A DNA stretch of 6,603 bases from positions 1 to 6,603 of the forward strand of contig CALRFE010000040.1 of NCBI GenBank assembly GCA_943356425.1, written 5' to 3'. The notes beneath the pieces were generated by a model. It saw only the letters and a list, made by a program, of their open reading frames with translations, searched no databases and had not been told where the DNA came from. The position numbers and the translations under genes are program-made. Positions 1-4,687 of this stretch are shown here, in pieces (within the stretch, counting starts at the first letter, position 1; each line of letters begins with the position of its first letter). Source of the DNA: Candidatus Nomurabacteria bacterium (GTDB lineage: Bacteria > Patescibacteriota > Minisyncoccia > Phycocordibacterales > UBA9973).

Positions 1-372
1 GGTGCTCTTGGTTCTTCTGTCAGTGTGGCAATCACTGAGGCGACAAATCTTCTTACTGCGAATGCACTTACTCGTGTCGATCCAACATCCGAAATTGGGA
101 AAAAAATGGTGGAGCTTGGGGCAACACTTGATGCATACAACAATGGTGTAACCGGTCCAGGTCATTGTGGAACGTCAACAACAAGTTCGACTGCTACCAC
201 AACCGGTACGACGACAGGAACGACTACTGCTACGACGACTGGCACAGCGACGACAACTAGCGGAACTACTGGCGGAACGACTACTGGAGGTACTACGACA
301 TCTACTGCTGGCGATACTGTACAGCTGTCTCCTGCAACTGCAGGCACGACGACAACGCCGACTAATAAATAA
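1..372 (+). CDS. C-terminal part of a Thr/Gly-rich protein of unknown function (5' end outside window)
   Basis: The reading frame is open from base 1 and ends with TAA at 370-372, so the real start lies upstream. A GTG at 25 could be read as a start, but the frame continues back to the window edge and I see no reason to begin there. The first 48 or so visible codons encode an ordinary, probably helical segment with one cysteine (in the motif GPGHC). This is followed by about 46 residues made almost only of Thr, Gly, Ala and Ser with a loose four-residue G/A-T-T-T rhythm, and then a 20-residue tail ending TTTTPTNK. Thr/Ser/Gly tails of this kind are typical of exported or surface proteins, where they can act as flexible, possibly glycosylated linkers, but no signal peptide or anchor is visible because the N-terminus is missing. 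No family is recognised. A strong terminator follows 10 bases after the stop. Confidence 0.75.
   Translation, partial: GALGSSVSVAITEATNLLTANALTRVDPTSEIGKKMVELGATLDAYNNGVTGPGHCGTSTTSSTATTTGTTTGTTTATTTGTATTTSGTTGGTTTGGTTTSTAGDTVQLSPATAGTTTTPTNK
172..309 (+). repeat. Low-complexity threonine-codon tract
   Basis: Inside the first gene, ACN (Thr) codons alternate with GGN and GCN codons. The DNA is therefore a degenerate run of acg/act/aca triplets with a weak 12-bp period matching the peptide rhythm G/A-T-T-T. All four Thr codons are mixed, so the peptide is repetitive but the DNA is not a clean microsatellite. This suggests selection on the amino acid composition rather than recent slippage. 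Confidence 0.6.
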
Positions 373-382
373 ACAAATTACT

Positions 383-421
383 ACAGAAAAACTCCCAATT
401 TTAAATTGGGAGTTTTTCTGT
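383..421. terminator. Bidirectional intrinsic terminator
   Basis: A perfect 19-bp inverted repeat (383-401 against 403-421, centre at 402) has a CTCCC/GGGAG core flanked by an A5 tract on the left and a T5 tract on the right. Read on either strand it gives a GC stem followed by five U residues. It sits between convergent units: the Thr-rich gene ends at 372 on the plus strand and the tRNA-Thr ends at 472 on the minus strand. One hairpin can therefore serve both. Confidence 0.9.
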
Positions 422-426
422 AAGTG

Positions 427-468
427 TGGAAGCTGATAACTGACAGCTATAACCTAACACCTAATTTC
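427..468. repeat. Degenerate heptamer array 1 (six units, TRAYACC-like)
   Basis: Six consecutive 7-bp units starting at 427, 434, 441, 448, 455 and 462 all begin with T, and five of them begin with TA or TG. Examples are TGATAAC, TATAACC and TAACACC. It fills the space between the terminator and the 3' end of the tRNA. The same units in the same order recur at 4671-4712 (about 30 of 42 positions identical by eye). Confidence 0.75.
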
Positions 469-471
469 TTG

Positions 472-544
472 AGCCGCTTGTCAGATTCGAACTGACGACA
501 TCCAATTTACAAAATTGGCGCTCTACCAACTGAGCTAAAGCGGC
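472..544 (-). tRNA. trnT: tRNA-Thr (anticodon UGU)
   Basis: On the minus strand a complete cloverleaf can be drawn. The 7-bp acceptor stem GCCGCTT/AAGCGGC is perfect. The D arm is a GCTC/GAGC stem, the anticodon stem is CCAAT/ATTGG with loop TTTGTAA, the variable loop has five bases, and the T arm is GTCAG/CTGAC with the TTCGAAT loop. The anticodon is read from 509-511 as UGU, which decodes ACA and, with modification, other ACN threonine codons. G1-C72 and C2-G71 fit threonine identity. Position 73 is U, where bacterial threonine tRNAs usually have A. The following bases are CAA, so CCA is not encoded and must be added by the CCA-adding enzyme. It lies downstream of the rpsB-tsf unit on the same strand and may be read through from it or start from its own weak promoter in the spacer. 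Confidence 0.96.
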
Positions 545-552
545 GTATATTT

Positions 553-629
553 AATTACGAATTTTCAATTACGAATTACGAATTCGGATTTCAATACTTT
601 ATACCTAATACTTGCTACTTTATACTATC
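553..629. repeat. Degenerate heptamer array 2 (eleven units, two unit types)
   Basis: Eleven consecutive 7-bp steps can be counted. From 553 to 587 there are five units of the AATTACG type, three of them exact (553, 567, 574). A transition unit follows at 588. Then five units beginning with TAC run from 595 to 629, for example TACTTTA at 595 and 616. The array fills nearly the whole gap between the 136-residue gene and the tRNA. The first unit type is also found after mreC (6541-6568). Confidence 0.8.
566..594 (-). promoter_or_regulatory. Possible promoter for tRNA-Thr inside the heptamer array
   Basis: On the minus strand TTGAAA (594-589) and TAATTG (571-566) are separated by 17 bases. Transcription would begin near 559, about 15 nt before the tRNA 5' end at 544. 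Both boxes lie within AT-rich repeat units, so a chance match is quite possible. The alternative is read-through from the upstream rpsB-tsf unit. Confidence 0.3.
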
Positions 630-632
630 TTT

Positions 633-1043
633 TTACATCTCATCAAACGTCTTATCTTTCTTCCGCAAATTCTCGATCTTCGTTTTGTATTCTGCGATCG
701 CCTTTAGAAATTTTGCCCCGGCGGATTCTTCATGTGCGGTGATCTCTTTCTGGTGGCGTTCCGCGAGCGTTTGGGCTTTTTTGACTATAGCATTAATTTT
801 TTTACGGACAAAAAAACTTGCCTTGATCGAGATCTTGAGCGCGTAGAGCACAAAAACTCTGGACATATGCTTCATGAACAAACTGACACGCGCTTCGATC
901 TCTCGTTCATTCAAATAAAATCCTTTTTCTCCCGTCTGCTCTCCCACAAGCACTCGGTTGTTTTTTATCTGCCACATACGGTAGCCGATAAGACCGATAA
1001 GTCCAACGAGCGCTATGGAAAATGTAATGAGAGCGGGGATCAT
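633..1043 (-). CDS. Small single-pass membrane protein of unknown function, coupled to tsf
   Basis: This 136-residue protein is not assigned to any family I recognise. Residues about 3-21 form one strongly hydrophobic helix (ALITFSIALVGLIGLIG), followed by RMWQIKNNR. By the positive-inside rule the N-terminus should be outside and the remainder in the cytoplasm. Residues 60-90 contain an amphipathic, very basic segment (many Lys/Arg among Phe, Val, Leu, Ile). Residues about 90-130 are charged and look helical, possibly a short coiled coil. The ATG follows the tsf stop by only 2 nt (TAA-CA-ATG) and has no Shine-Dalgarno sequence of its own, so it is probably translated by coupling to tsf. It is the last protein gene of the minus-strand unit. 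The large overlapping frame on the opposite strand (732-1406) is a shadow. Position suggests a link to translation or to the membrane, but nothing in the sequence fixes a function. Confidence 0.75.
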   Translation of the reverse strand: MIPALITFSIALVGLIGLIGYRMWQIKNNRVLVGEQTGEKGFYLNEREIEARVSLFMKHMSRVFVLYALKISIKASFFVRKKINAIVKKAQTLAERHQKEITAHEESAGAKFLKAIAEYKTKIENLRKKDKTFDEM

Positions 1044-1045
1044 TG

Positions 1046-1825
1046 TTATTTACCGATCGTGTATCGGATAAAATTACTAATCGTAACGTTACCCGCTTTT
1101 TGCAAGAGTCCGTTGATTGTCGTATCGGGATTTTTAACGAATGGTTGTTCGAGCAAAGTCTGTTCTTTGAAGAATGTGTCGATCTTGCCCTGGAGCATCT
1201 TTGCTTTGATTTCTGCTGGTTTATCACTCGCATTCACTTCGGTCTCGAACATTTCTGTTGCGAGTTTTCGTTTTTCTTCTGGAATATCTTCTTTTTTCAA
1301 ATACTCCGGTTTCATTGCCGCGATGTGCATTGCGATATCTTTACCGAGCGTCTCATCTCCGCCCGAGAGGGAAACAAGTACTCCAGATTTTCCATCGTGG
1401 ACATAACTACCCATAACCGCACCAGAGAGTTCAGCAACATCTCCAAGACGGATGTTTTCGCCGATCTTTTGAACGACCGGATTGATCATATCAACAGATG
1501 CAGTCTTCATCGCATCAATACCGTCAGCGAGCGCTTTATCAGCAAGTACATTTGCGAGGTCTACGAAATCGCTGTTCTTTGCAACGAAGTCCGTCTCACA
1601 ATTGAGGGTAAGAATGATTCCTTTGCCAGCGCTTTTCTTAATGACAACAACGCCTTCAGCTGCTTCACGGTCGGATTTTTTTGCTGCGATGTCGCTCGAT
1701 TTCTTTTTAAGGACCATGAGCGCTTTTTCCATATCGCCGCCGGCTTCTTCGAGCGCTTTTTTGCATTGCATGACCGATACACCGGTCTGGTCTCGCAATT
1801 CTTTAATTTGTTCAGTGGTGATCAT
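1046..1825 (-). CDS. tsf: Translation elongation factor Ts (EF-Ts)
   Basis: EF-Ts is the cytoplasmic guanine nucleotide exchange factor that releases GDP from EF-Tu so the factor can bind GTP and aminoacyl-tRNA again. The N-terminal UBA-like EF-Tu-binding domain occupies about residues 1-45 (IKELRDQTGVSVMQCKKALE, then the GGDMEKA segment). The signature CETDFVAKN is at 76-84. Its Asp79-Phe80 pair corresponds to the residues of E. coli EF-Ts that intrude near the Mg2+ site of EF-Tu. The core and dimerisation regions follow, including the IAMHIAAMKP segment typical of the family. At 259 residues it is slightly shorter than the 283 residues of E. coli. The start at ATG 1825 gives the standard MITTEQIKELR N-terminus. 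There is no Shine-Dalgarno, only an A/T-rich stretch. It lies 59 nt behind rpsB with no terminator between them, the common rpsB-tsf order, and is followed after 2 nt by a membrane protein gene. Confidence 0.97.
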   Translation of the reverse strand: MITTEQIKELRDQTGVSVMQCKKALEEAGGDMEKALMVLKKKSSDIAAKKSDREAAEGVVVIKKSAGKGIILTLNCETDFVAKNSDFVDLANVLADKALADGIDAMKTASVDMINPVVQKIGENIRLGDVAELSGAVMGSYVHDGKSGVLVSLSGGDETLGKDIAMHIAAMKPEYLKKEDIPEEKRKLATEMFETEVNASDKPAEIKAKMLQGKIDTFFKEQTLLEQPFVKNPDTTINGLLQKAGNVTISNFIRYTIGK

Positions 1826-1841
1826 AATTTTTTAATTTTAA

Positions 1842-1883
1842 AGATTTGTTTAGATTTTAGTTTTTAGACTTTAGATTTTTTTG
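1842..1883. repeat. Degenerate heptamer array 3 in the rpsB-tsf spacer
   Basis: On the plus strand, four units of the TTTAGAT type sit at 1849, 1856, 1863 and 1870, flanked by weaker units at 1842 and 1877. On the minus (coding) strand they read as TAAA-x-x-C units, for example TAAAGTC and TAAAAAC, which resemble the TAAAACC unit at 4692. The array occupies most of the 59-nt gap between the rpsB stop and the tsf start. Confidence 0.7.
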
Positions 1884-1884
1884 C

Positions 1885-2586
1885 CTACGCCTTTACACTG
1901 TGTCCTTCTTTGTACGCTTCAACGATCTTGTTGACGAAATAGGTAATACTTGAAACAGAACCGTCGTTTCCAACAACTGGATATTCGATAGTGCGAATGT
2001 CCGTGTCAGTATTGGTAAGTGCGATGACCGGAACTCCCATTTTGTGGGCTTCAGTAACGGCGATATGTTCGCGTTTTGCATCAACAACAAAGACTGCATC
2101 TGGGGTTTTCTTCATGCCGACAAGTCCAGAAAAGAGCTTGTGCATCTTTGCAACTTCTTCGTCGATCAAGAGACGCTCTTTCTTTGTGTATTTGTCGAGT
2201 TCGCCCGCTTCTTTCTTTTCTTTGAGATCTACCAATCGCGCGATACGCTTTTTAATTTCTGGCCAGTTAGTGAGCACGCCTCCGACCCATCGTTCGGTCA
2301 CGTAGGGCATGTCGACTGATTGAGCGCCAGCAAGGACCGCACCCTTTGCTTCAGGCTTTACACCGACAAAGAGAACGACCTTTCCTTTTGCAGAAAGTCC
2401 TTTGACAAATTCAGCCGCTTTTGCGAGCGCTTCCTCTGTTTTTTCAAGGTTGATAATATCCACCTTGTTCTTTGTGGTGAAAATAAGTTTTGCCGTAGAC
2501 GGGTGGCGGCGAGTTTTTGAATATCCGAAATGCGCACCAACGGCGAACATGTCGTTTACATTTTGGCTTACGTCAGGATGTGACAT
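1885..2586 (-). CDS. rpsB: 30S ribosomal protein S2
   Basis: S2 is a late-assembling small-subunit protein at the head-body junction; together with S1 in many bacteria it helps to hold mRNA. At 233 residues it is close to the 241 of E. coli and collinear with it. Visible family blocks are VGAHFGYSKTRRHP (16-29), KVDIINLEKT (41-50), the hallmark ERWVGGVLTNW (98-108), PDAVFVVDAKREHIAVTEA (162-180), GVPVIALTNTDTD (184-196) and the C-terminal PVVGNDGSVSSI (203-214). The N-terminus has a short extra segment (MSHPDVSQNVND) before the conserved MFAVGAHFG. The start at ATG 2586 is the only sensible one, although no Shine-Dalgarno precedes it. The gene opens a minus-strand unit with tsf and a membrane protein, behind a promoter at 2772-2800 and a long structured leader. 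In E. coli, rpsB-tsf is autoregulated by S2 acting on the leader; a similar control here is inferred. Confidence 0.97.
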   Translation of the reverse strand: MSHPDVSQNVNDMFAVGAHFGYSKTRRHPSTAKLIFTTKNKVDIINLEKTEEALAKAAEFVKGLSAKGKVVLFVGVKPEAKGAVLAGAQSVDMPYVTERWVGGVLTNWPEIKKRIARLVDLKEKKEAGELDKYTKKERLLIDEEVAKMHKLFSGLVGMKKTPDAVFVVDAKREHIAVTEAHKMGVPVIALTNTDTDIRTIEYPVVGNDGSVSSITYFVNKIVEAYKEGHSVKA

Positions 2587-2767
2587 AGAAAATTTACTTA
2601 CTCATTAATTAATGGCGGATTTCGACATCCGCGCAGTCCGTTGTTAAGCATTGCAGCTCGTCTCGACGTATGTCGAGACTTTCTACAGGGAGATTTCGTT
2701 GAAATCATTGGCTTTTTGAACCCCGATGACTTAATGGGACTTAAAAAGCACTCCCCACGGAATGCCT
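2587..2767 (-). promoter_or_regulatory. Structured 5' leader of rpsB, candidate cis-regulatory RNA
   Basis: This non-coding stretch of about 180 nt lies between the predicted rpsB start of transcription (near 2765) and the rpsB ATG. Read as minus-strand RNA, several helices pair. A closing helix joins 2767-2761 with 2652-2646 (7 pairs, one G-U). A second helix joins 2756-2752 with 2691-2687. It encloses hairpin A (2749-2736 with 2724-2711, 14 positions with one A-C mismatch) and hairpin B (2706-2701 with 2697-2692, perfect), forming a three-way junction. Hairpin C (2679-2672 with 2667-2660, 8 perfect pairs, 4-base loop) lies within the closing helix. Hairpin D (2632-2627 with 2620-2615, 6 perfect pairs) stands alone, 28 nt before the start codon. 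No hairpin is followed by a U tract, so control by translation or protein binding is more likely than attenuation. I do not recognise a described riboswitch. An S2-responsive leader is the leading guess. Confidence 0.6.
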
Positions 2768-2771
2768 AATT

Positions 2772-2800
2772 ACTATAGCAAAAAGGACGGGTTTGGGCAA
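2772..2800 (-). promoter_or_regulatory. Sigma-70-type promoter for rpsB-tsf
   Basis: On the minus strand the -35 box TTGCCC (2800-2795) and the -10 box TATAGT (2777-2772, five of six consensus bases) are separated by exactly 17 bases. Transcription should begin near 2765, just where the closing helix of the leader starts. It directly follows the terminator of the upstream minus-strand gene, which supports an independent transcription start here. Confidence 0.75.
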
Positions 2801-2829
2801 TAGAAAACCCCTGTTCTAAATGACAGGGG
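2801..2829 (-). terminator. Intrinsic terminator of the 159-residue gene
   Basis: On the minus strand the perfect 7-bp stem CCCCTGT/ACAGGGG (2829-2823 with 2814-2808, 8-base loop) is followed by TTTTCTA. It lies 27 nt past the stop of the gene ending at 2856. Its U tract ends at the first base of the rpsB -35 box. Confidence 0.75.
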
Positions 2830-2855
2830 AATCCAGGGTTTTAATTTAGTTAATG

Positions 2856-3335
2856 CTATCTGAAAACATAAATTCCGGGTCGGTCATCATTGACGCGCAT
2901 TGGTCCACCACTTTGATCGAGTATCATTTTATCATTTGCGAAAGCGGCACAGCTAATGACCATAATAGTTTCGGTTTTTGGAAGAATTGTAAATTTCAAA
3001 TGAATCCTGCGGGACATTTCCTCGGTTACAAACAATGGCTCTTCGTCAGAAAATCCTTCAATGATTTTGGATTCGTTGGGTTCTCCTAATCCGGATTGGA
3101 CTGATCCTGAACCAGAAATTGTTTGGACGGAAAAATTTCCACCAACAACAAAAAAAGTGAAATTACGATCTTCTAATAATTTGATCGCGCATTGATGTAC
3201 TGATGTATCACGAGCGAAAGGAAGCTTACTGTCAAAATGAAAAAACAATAGAGGATGTTTTTTCCATAAAAATTTATGAATACCAAGTCCAACAATTTCT
3301 TTTTTGGTGAGTATGAGTGATTTTTTTGTTTTCAT
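2856..3335 (-). CDS. Hypothetical protein, 159 residues
   Basis: No family is recognised. The protein begins with a lysine-rich segment (MKTKKSLILTKKEIVGLG). There is an aromatic stretch at about 28-34 (PLLFFHF), a hydrophobic strand FTFFVVGGNFSVQTI at about 59-73, a Gly/Ser-rich linker at 74-84, and a second hydrophobic strand TIMVISCAAFAN at about 123-134. It has two cysteines (49 and 129). No convincing transmembrane helix or signal peptide is seen, so a small soluble mixed alpha/beta protein is likely. It stands alone: its own terminator follows (2801-2829), and it diverges from proS across a 92-bp gap. It looks more AT-rich than the mreB region. The start at ATG 3335 gives the longest frame. 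A possible -10 box TATACT lies at 3421-3416 on the minus strand, without a good -35 box. It could be a lineage-specific or acquired gene. Confidence 0.65.
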   Translation of the reverse strand: MKTKKSLILTKKEIVGLGIHKFLWKKHPLLFFHFDSKLPFARDTSVHQCAIKLLEDRNFTFFVVGGNFSVQTISGSGSVQSGLGEPNESKIIEGFSDEEPLFVTEEMSRRIHLKFTILPKTETIMVISCAAFANDKMILDQSGGPMRVNDDRPGIYVFR

Positions 3336-3401
3336 GATTGGTAAGGTGTTTTTCTTTTACGATACCACGCTTTTCCAATTTTTCCCACGTCTGGACCAGG
3401 G

Positions 3402-3427
3402 CTCTATTTTAGAGTAGTATAAGCAAT
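3402..3427. promoter_or_regulatory. Divergent promoter region with a small dyad upstream of proS
   Basis: The 92-bp gap between the 159-residue gene and proS holds a perfect 13-bp dyad CTCTA-TTT-TAGAG (3402-3414). For proS, TGGACC (3392-3397) and TAGTAT (3415-3420) are 17 bases apart, each matching four of six consensus bases. Transcription would then start at about 3427, giving a nearly leaderless proS mRNA. The overlapping TATACT on the other strand could serve the divergent gene. All of these are weak calls. Confidence 0.3.
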
Positions 3428-4687
3428 ATGCTCCAATCAAAATTATTCACAAAAACAAAGAAGGAAGTACCTTCTGATGAGGTCTCAAAAAACGCAGAAT
3501 TGCTCATCCGTGGAGGTTTCATCAATAAAGAGATGGCCGGTGCGTATTCATATTTACCACTCGGTCTTCGTACGCTCTCAAAAATTATTCAGATCATCCG
3601 AGAAGAGATGGATGCTGTCGGTGGACAAGAGATCACCTTGACTGCGCTACAAGATAAAACAACTTGGGAAAAGACCGATCGTTGGAGCGATGAAGTTGTC
3701 GATATTTGGTTTAAAACAAAACTCAAAAATGAAACTGAGCTCGGGCTCGGCTTCACACACGAAGAACCACTGACGAAGCTTATGAAAGAATATATTTCAT
3801 CGTATCGGGATCTACCCCGGTCGGTATATCAGTTCCAGACAAAATTTCGAAATGAGACACGTGCAAAATCGGGGATCATGCGTTGTCGAGAATTCATCAT
3901 GAAGGATCTCTATTCGTTTGCGAAAGACGAAGAAGAACATAAGAAAATATATGAAGATCTTAAAGAAGCCTACAAAAGAATTTTTAAGCGCGCCGGTATC
4001 GGGCATCTTACGTATGTGACGTTTGCCTCTGGCGGCGTGTTCTCAAAATATTCGCACGAATTCCAAATGGTAACTGGTGCTGGTGAGGATACGATCTATG
4101 TTGCAGAGAATAAGGGTATTGCGATCAACAAGGAGGTGCTTACTGACGAAGTCCTTGAAAATCTTGGTGTTGATCGAGCTGATCTTGTTGAACAGCGCGC
4201 TGTTGAAGTTGGAAATATTTTCACGCTCGGCACTCGTTTTTCAGAGGCATTTGATCTGATGTATCAGACTGAAGCGGGTGAGAAGAAGCCTGTGTTCATG
4301 GGCTCGTATGGCATCGGCCCGGGACGCCTTATGGGCACGATCGTTGAAGCGCTTTCTGATGATAAAGGAATGATCTGGCCAGAAGAGGTTGCACCATTTA
4401 AAGTGCATCTTCTTTTACTCGGTGAAAATGCTACAACCAAAGAAGAAGCTGAAAAAGTGTACGCACTACTTGAAGAGAAGGATATTGAAGTACTGTTTGA
4501 TGATCGAACGGGTGTCATGGCAGGAGAAAAATTTGCAGATGCTGACTTGCTCGGTATCCCGTATCGCGTTGTTGTTTCTGACCGCAGTTTGAAAGAAGGC
4601 GGTATTGAAGTCAAAAAACGTACCGAAGAAAAAGGAAAAAATATTTCTGTCGAAGACTTGATTTCTCTTCTTGAAGCTAAAAGCTAG
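3428..4687 (+). CDS. proS: Prolyl-tRNA synthetase, short form without editing domain
   Basis: ProRS charges tRNA-Pro with proline in the cytoplasm, using ATP. This is a class II enzyme of 419 residues against 572 in E. coli. Motif 1 spans about 46-69 (GLRTLSKIIQIIREEM, then VGGQEI). The proline-binding FTHEEP is at 109-114. Motif 2 runs from KFRNETR (139-145) to CREFIMKDLYSF (153-164). The conserved SHEFQ is at 209-213. Motif 3 is GSYGIGPGRLMG (292-303) with Arg300. The anticodon-binding domain fills about 325-419. Bacterial-type ProRS normally carries an editing insertion (INS) of about 180 residues between motifs 2 and 3. Here SHEFQ-GAGEDTIYVAENKG leads through about 25 residues to RAVEVGNIF, so INS is absent, as in alphaproteobacterial and mitochondrial forms. 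Clearing of Ala-tRNA-Pro would need a separate deacylase. The start at ATG 3428 lacks a Shine-Dalgarno. The last codons and stop lie inside a heptamer array. mreB follows after 27 nt. Confidence 0.97.
   Translation: MLQSKLFTKTKKEVPSDEVSKNAELLIRGGFINKEMAGAYSYLPLGLRTLSKIIQIIREEMDAVGGQEITLTALQDKTTWEKTDRWSDEVVDIWFKTKLKNETELGLGFTHEEPLTKLMKEYISSYRDLPRSVYQFQTKFRNETRAKSGIMRCREFIMKDLYSFAKDEEEHKKIYEDLKEAYKRIFKRAGIGHLTYVTFASGGVFSKYSHEFQMVTGAGEDTIYVAENKGIAINKEVLTDEVLENLGVDRADLVEQRAVEVGNIFTLGTRFSEAFDLMYQTEAGEKKPVFMGSYGIGPGRLMGTIVEALSDDKGMIWPEEVAPFKVHLLLLGENATTKEEAEKVYALLEEKDIEVLFDDRTGVMAGEKFADADLLGIPYRVVVSDRSLKEGGIEVKKRTEEKGKNISVEDLISLLEAKS

Noticed and set aside
427..629. A CRISPR array around the tRNA
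   Set aside because: The repeats are contiguous degenerate 7-bp units with no spacers and no cas genes nearby.
732..1867. Long plus-strand frames opposite tsf and the membrane gene (732-1406, 1043-1867)
   Set aside because: They lie antisense to tsf, which is certain from its motifs, and their translations have low-quality Cys/Phe/Ser-rich composition with no family features.
2594..2605. Three-codon minus-strand upstream frame (ATG-AGT-AAG-TAA) 7 nt before the rpsB start
   Set aside because: It could be a small regulatory frame, but it has no ribosome binding site and is short enough to occur by chance in A/T-rich sequence.
2660..2679. The 8-bp hairpin in the rpsB leader as a transcription terminator
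   Set aside because: No T tract follows on either strand at the end of the stem; it fits better as part of the leader fold.
2853..3089. Plus-strand 78-residue frame opposite the 159-residue gene
   Set aside because: The minus-strand frame is twice as long and has a matching terminator downstream, so the plus-strand frame is probably a shadow.
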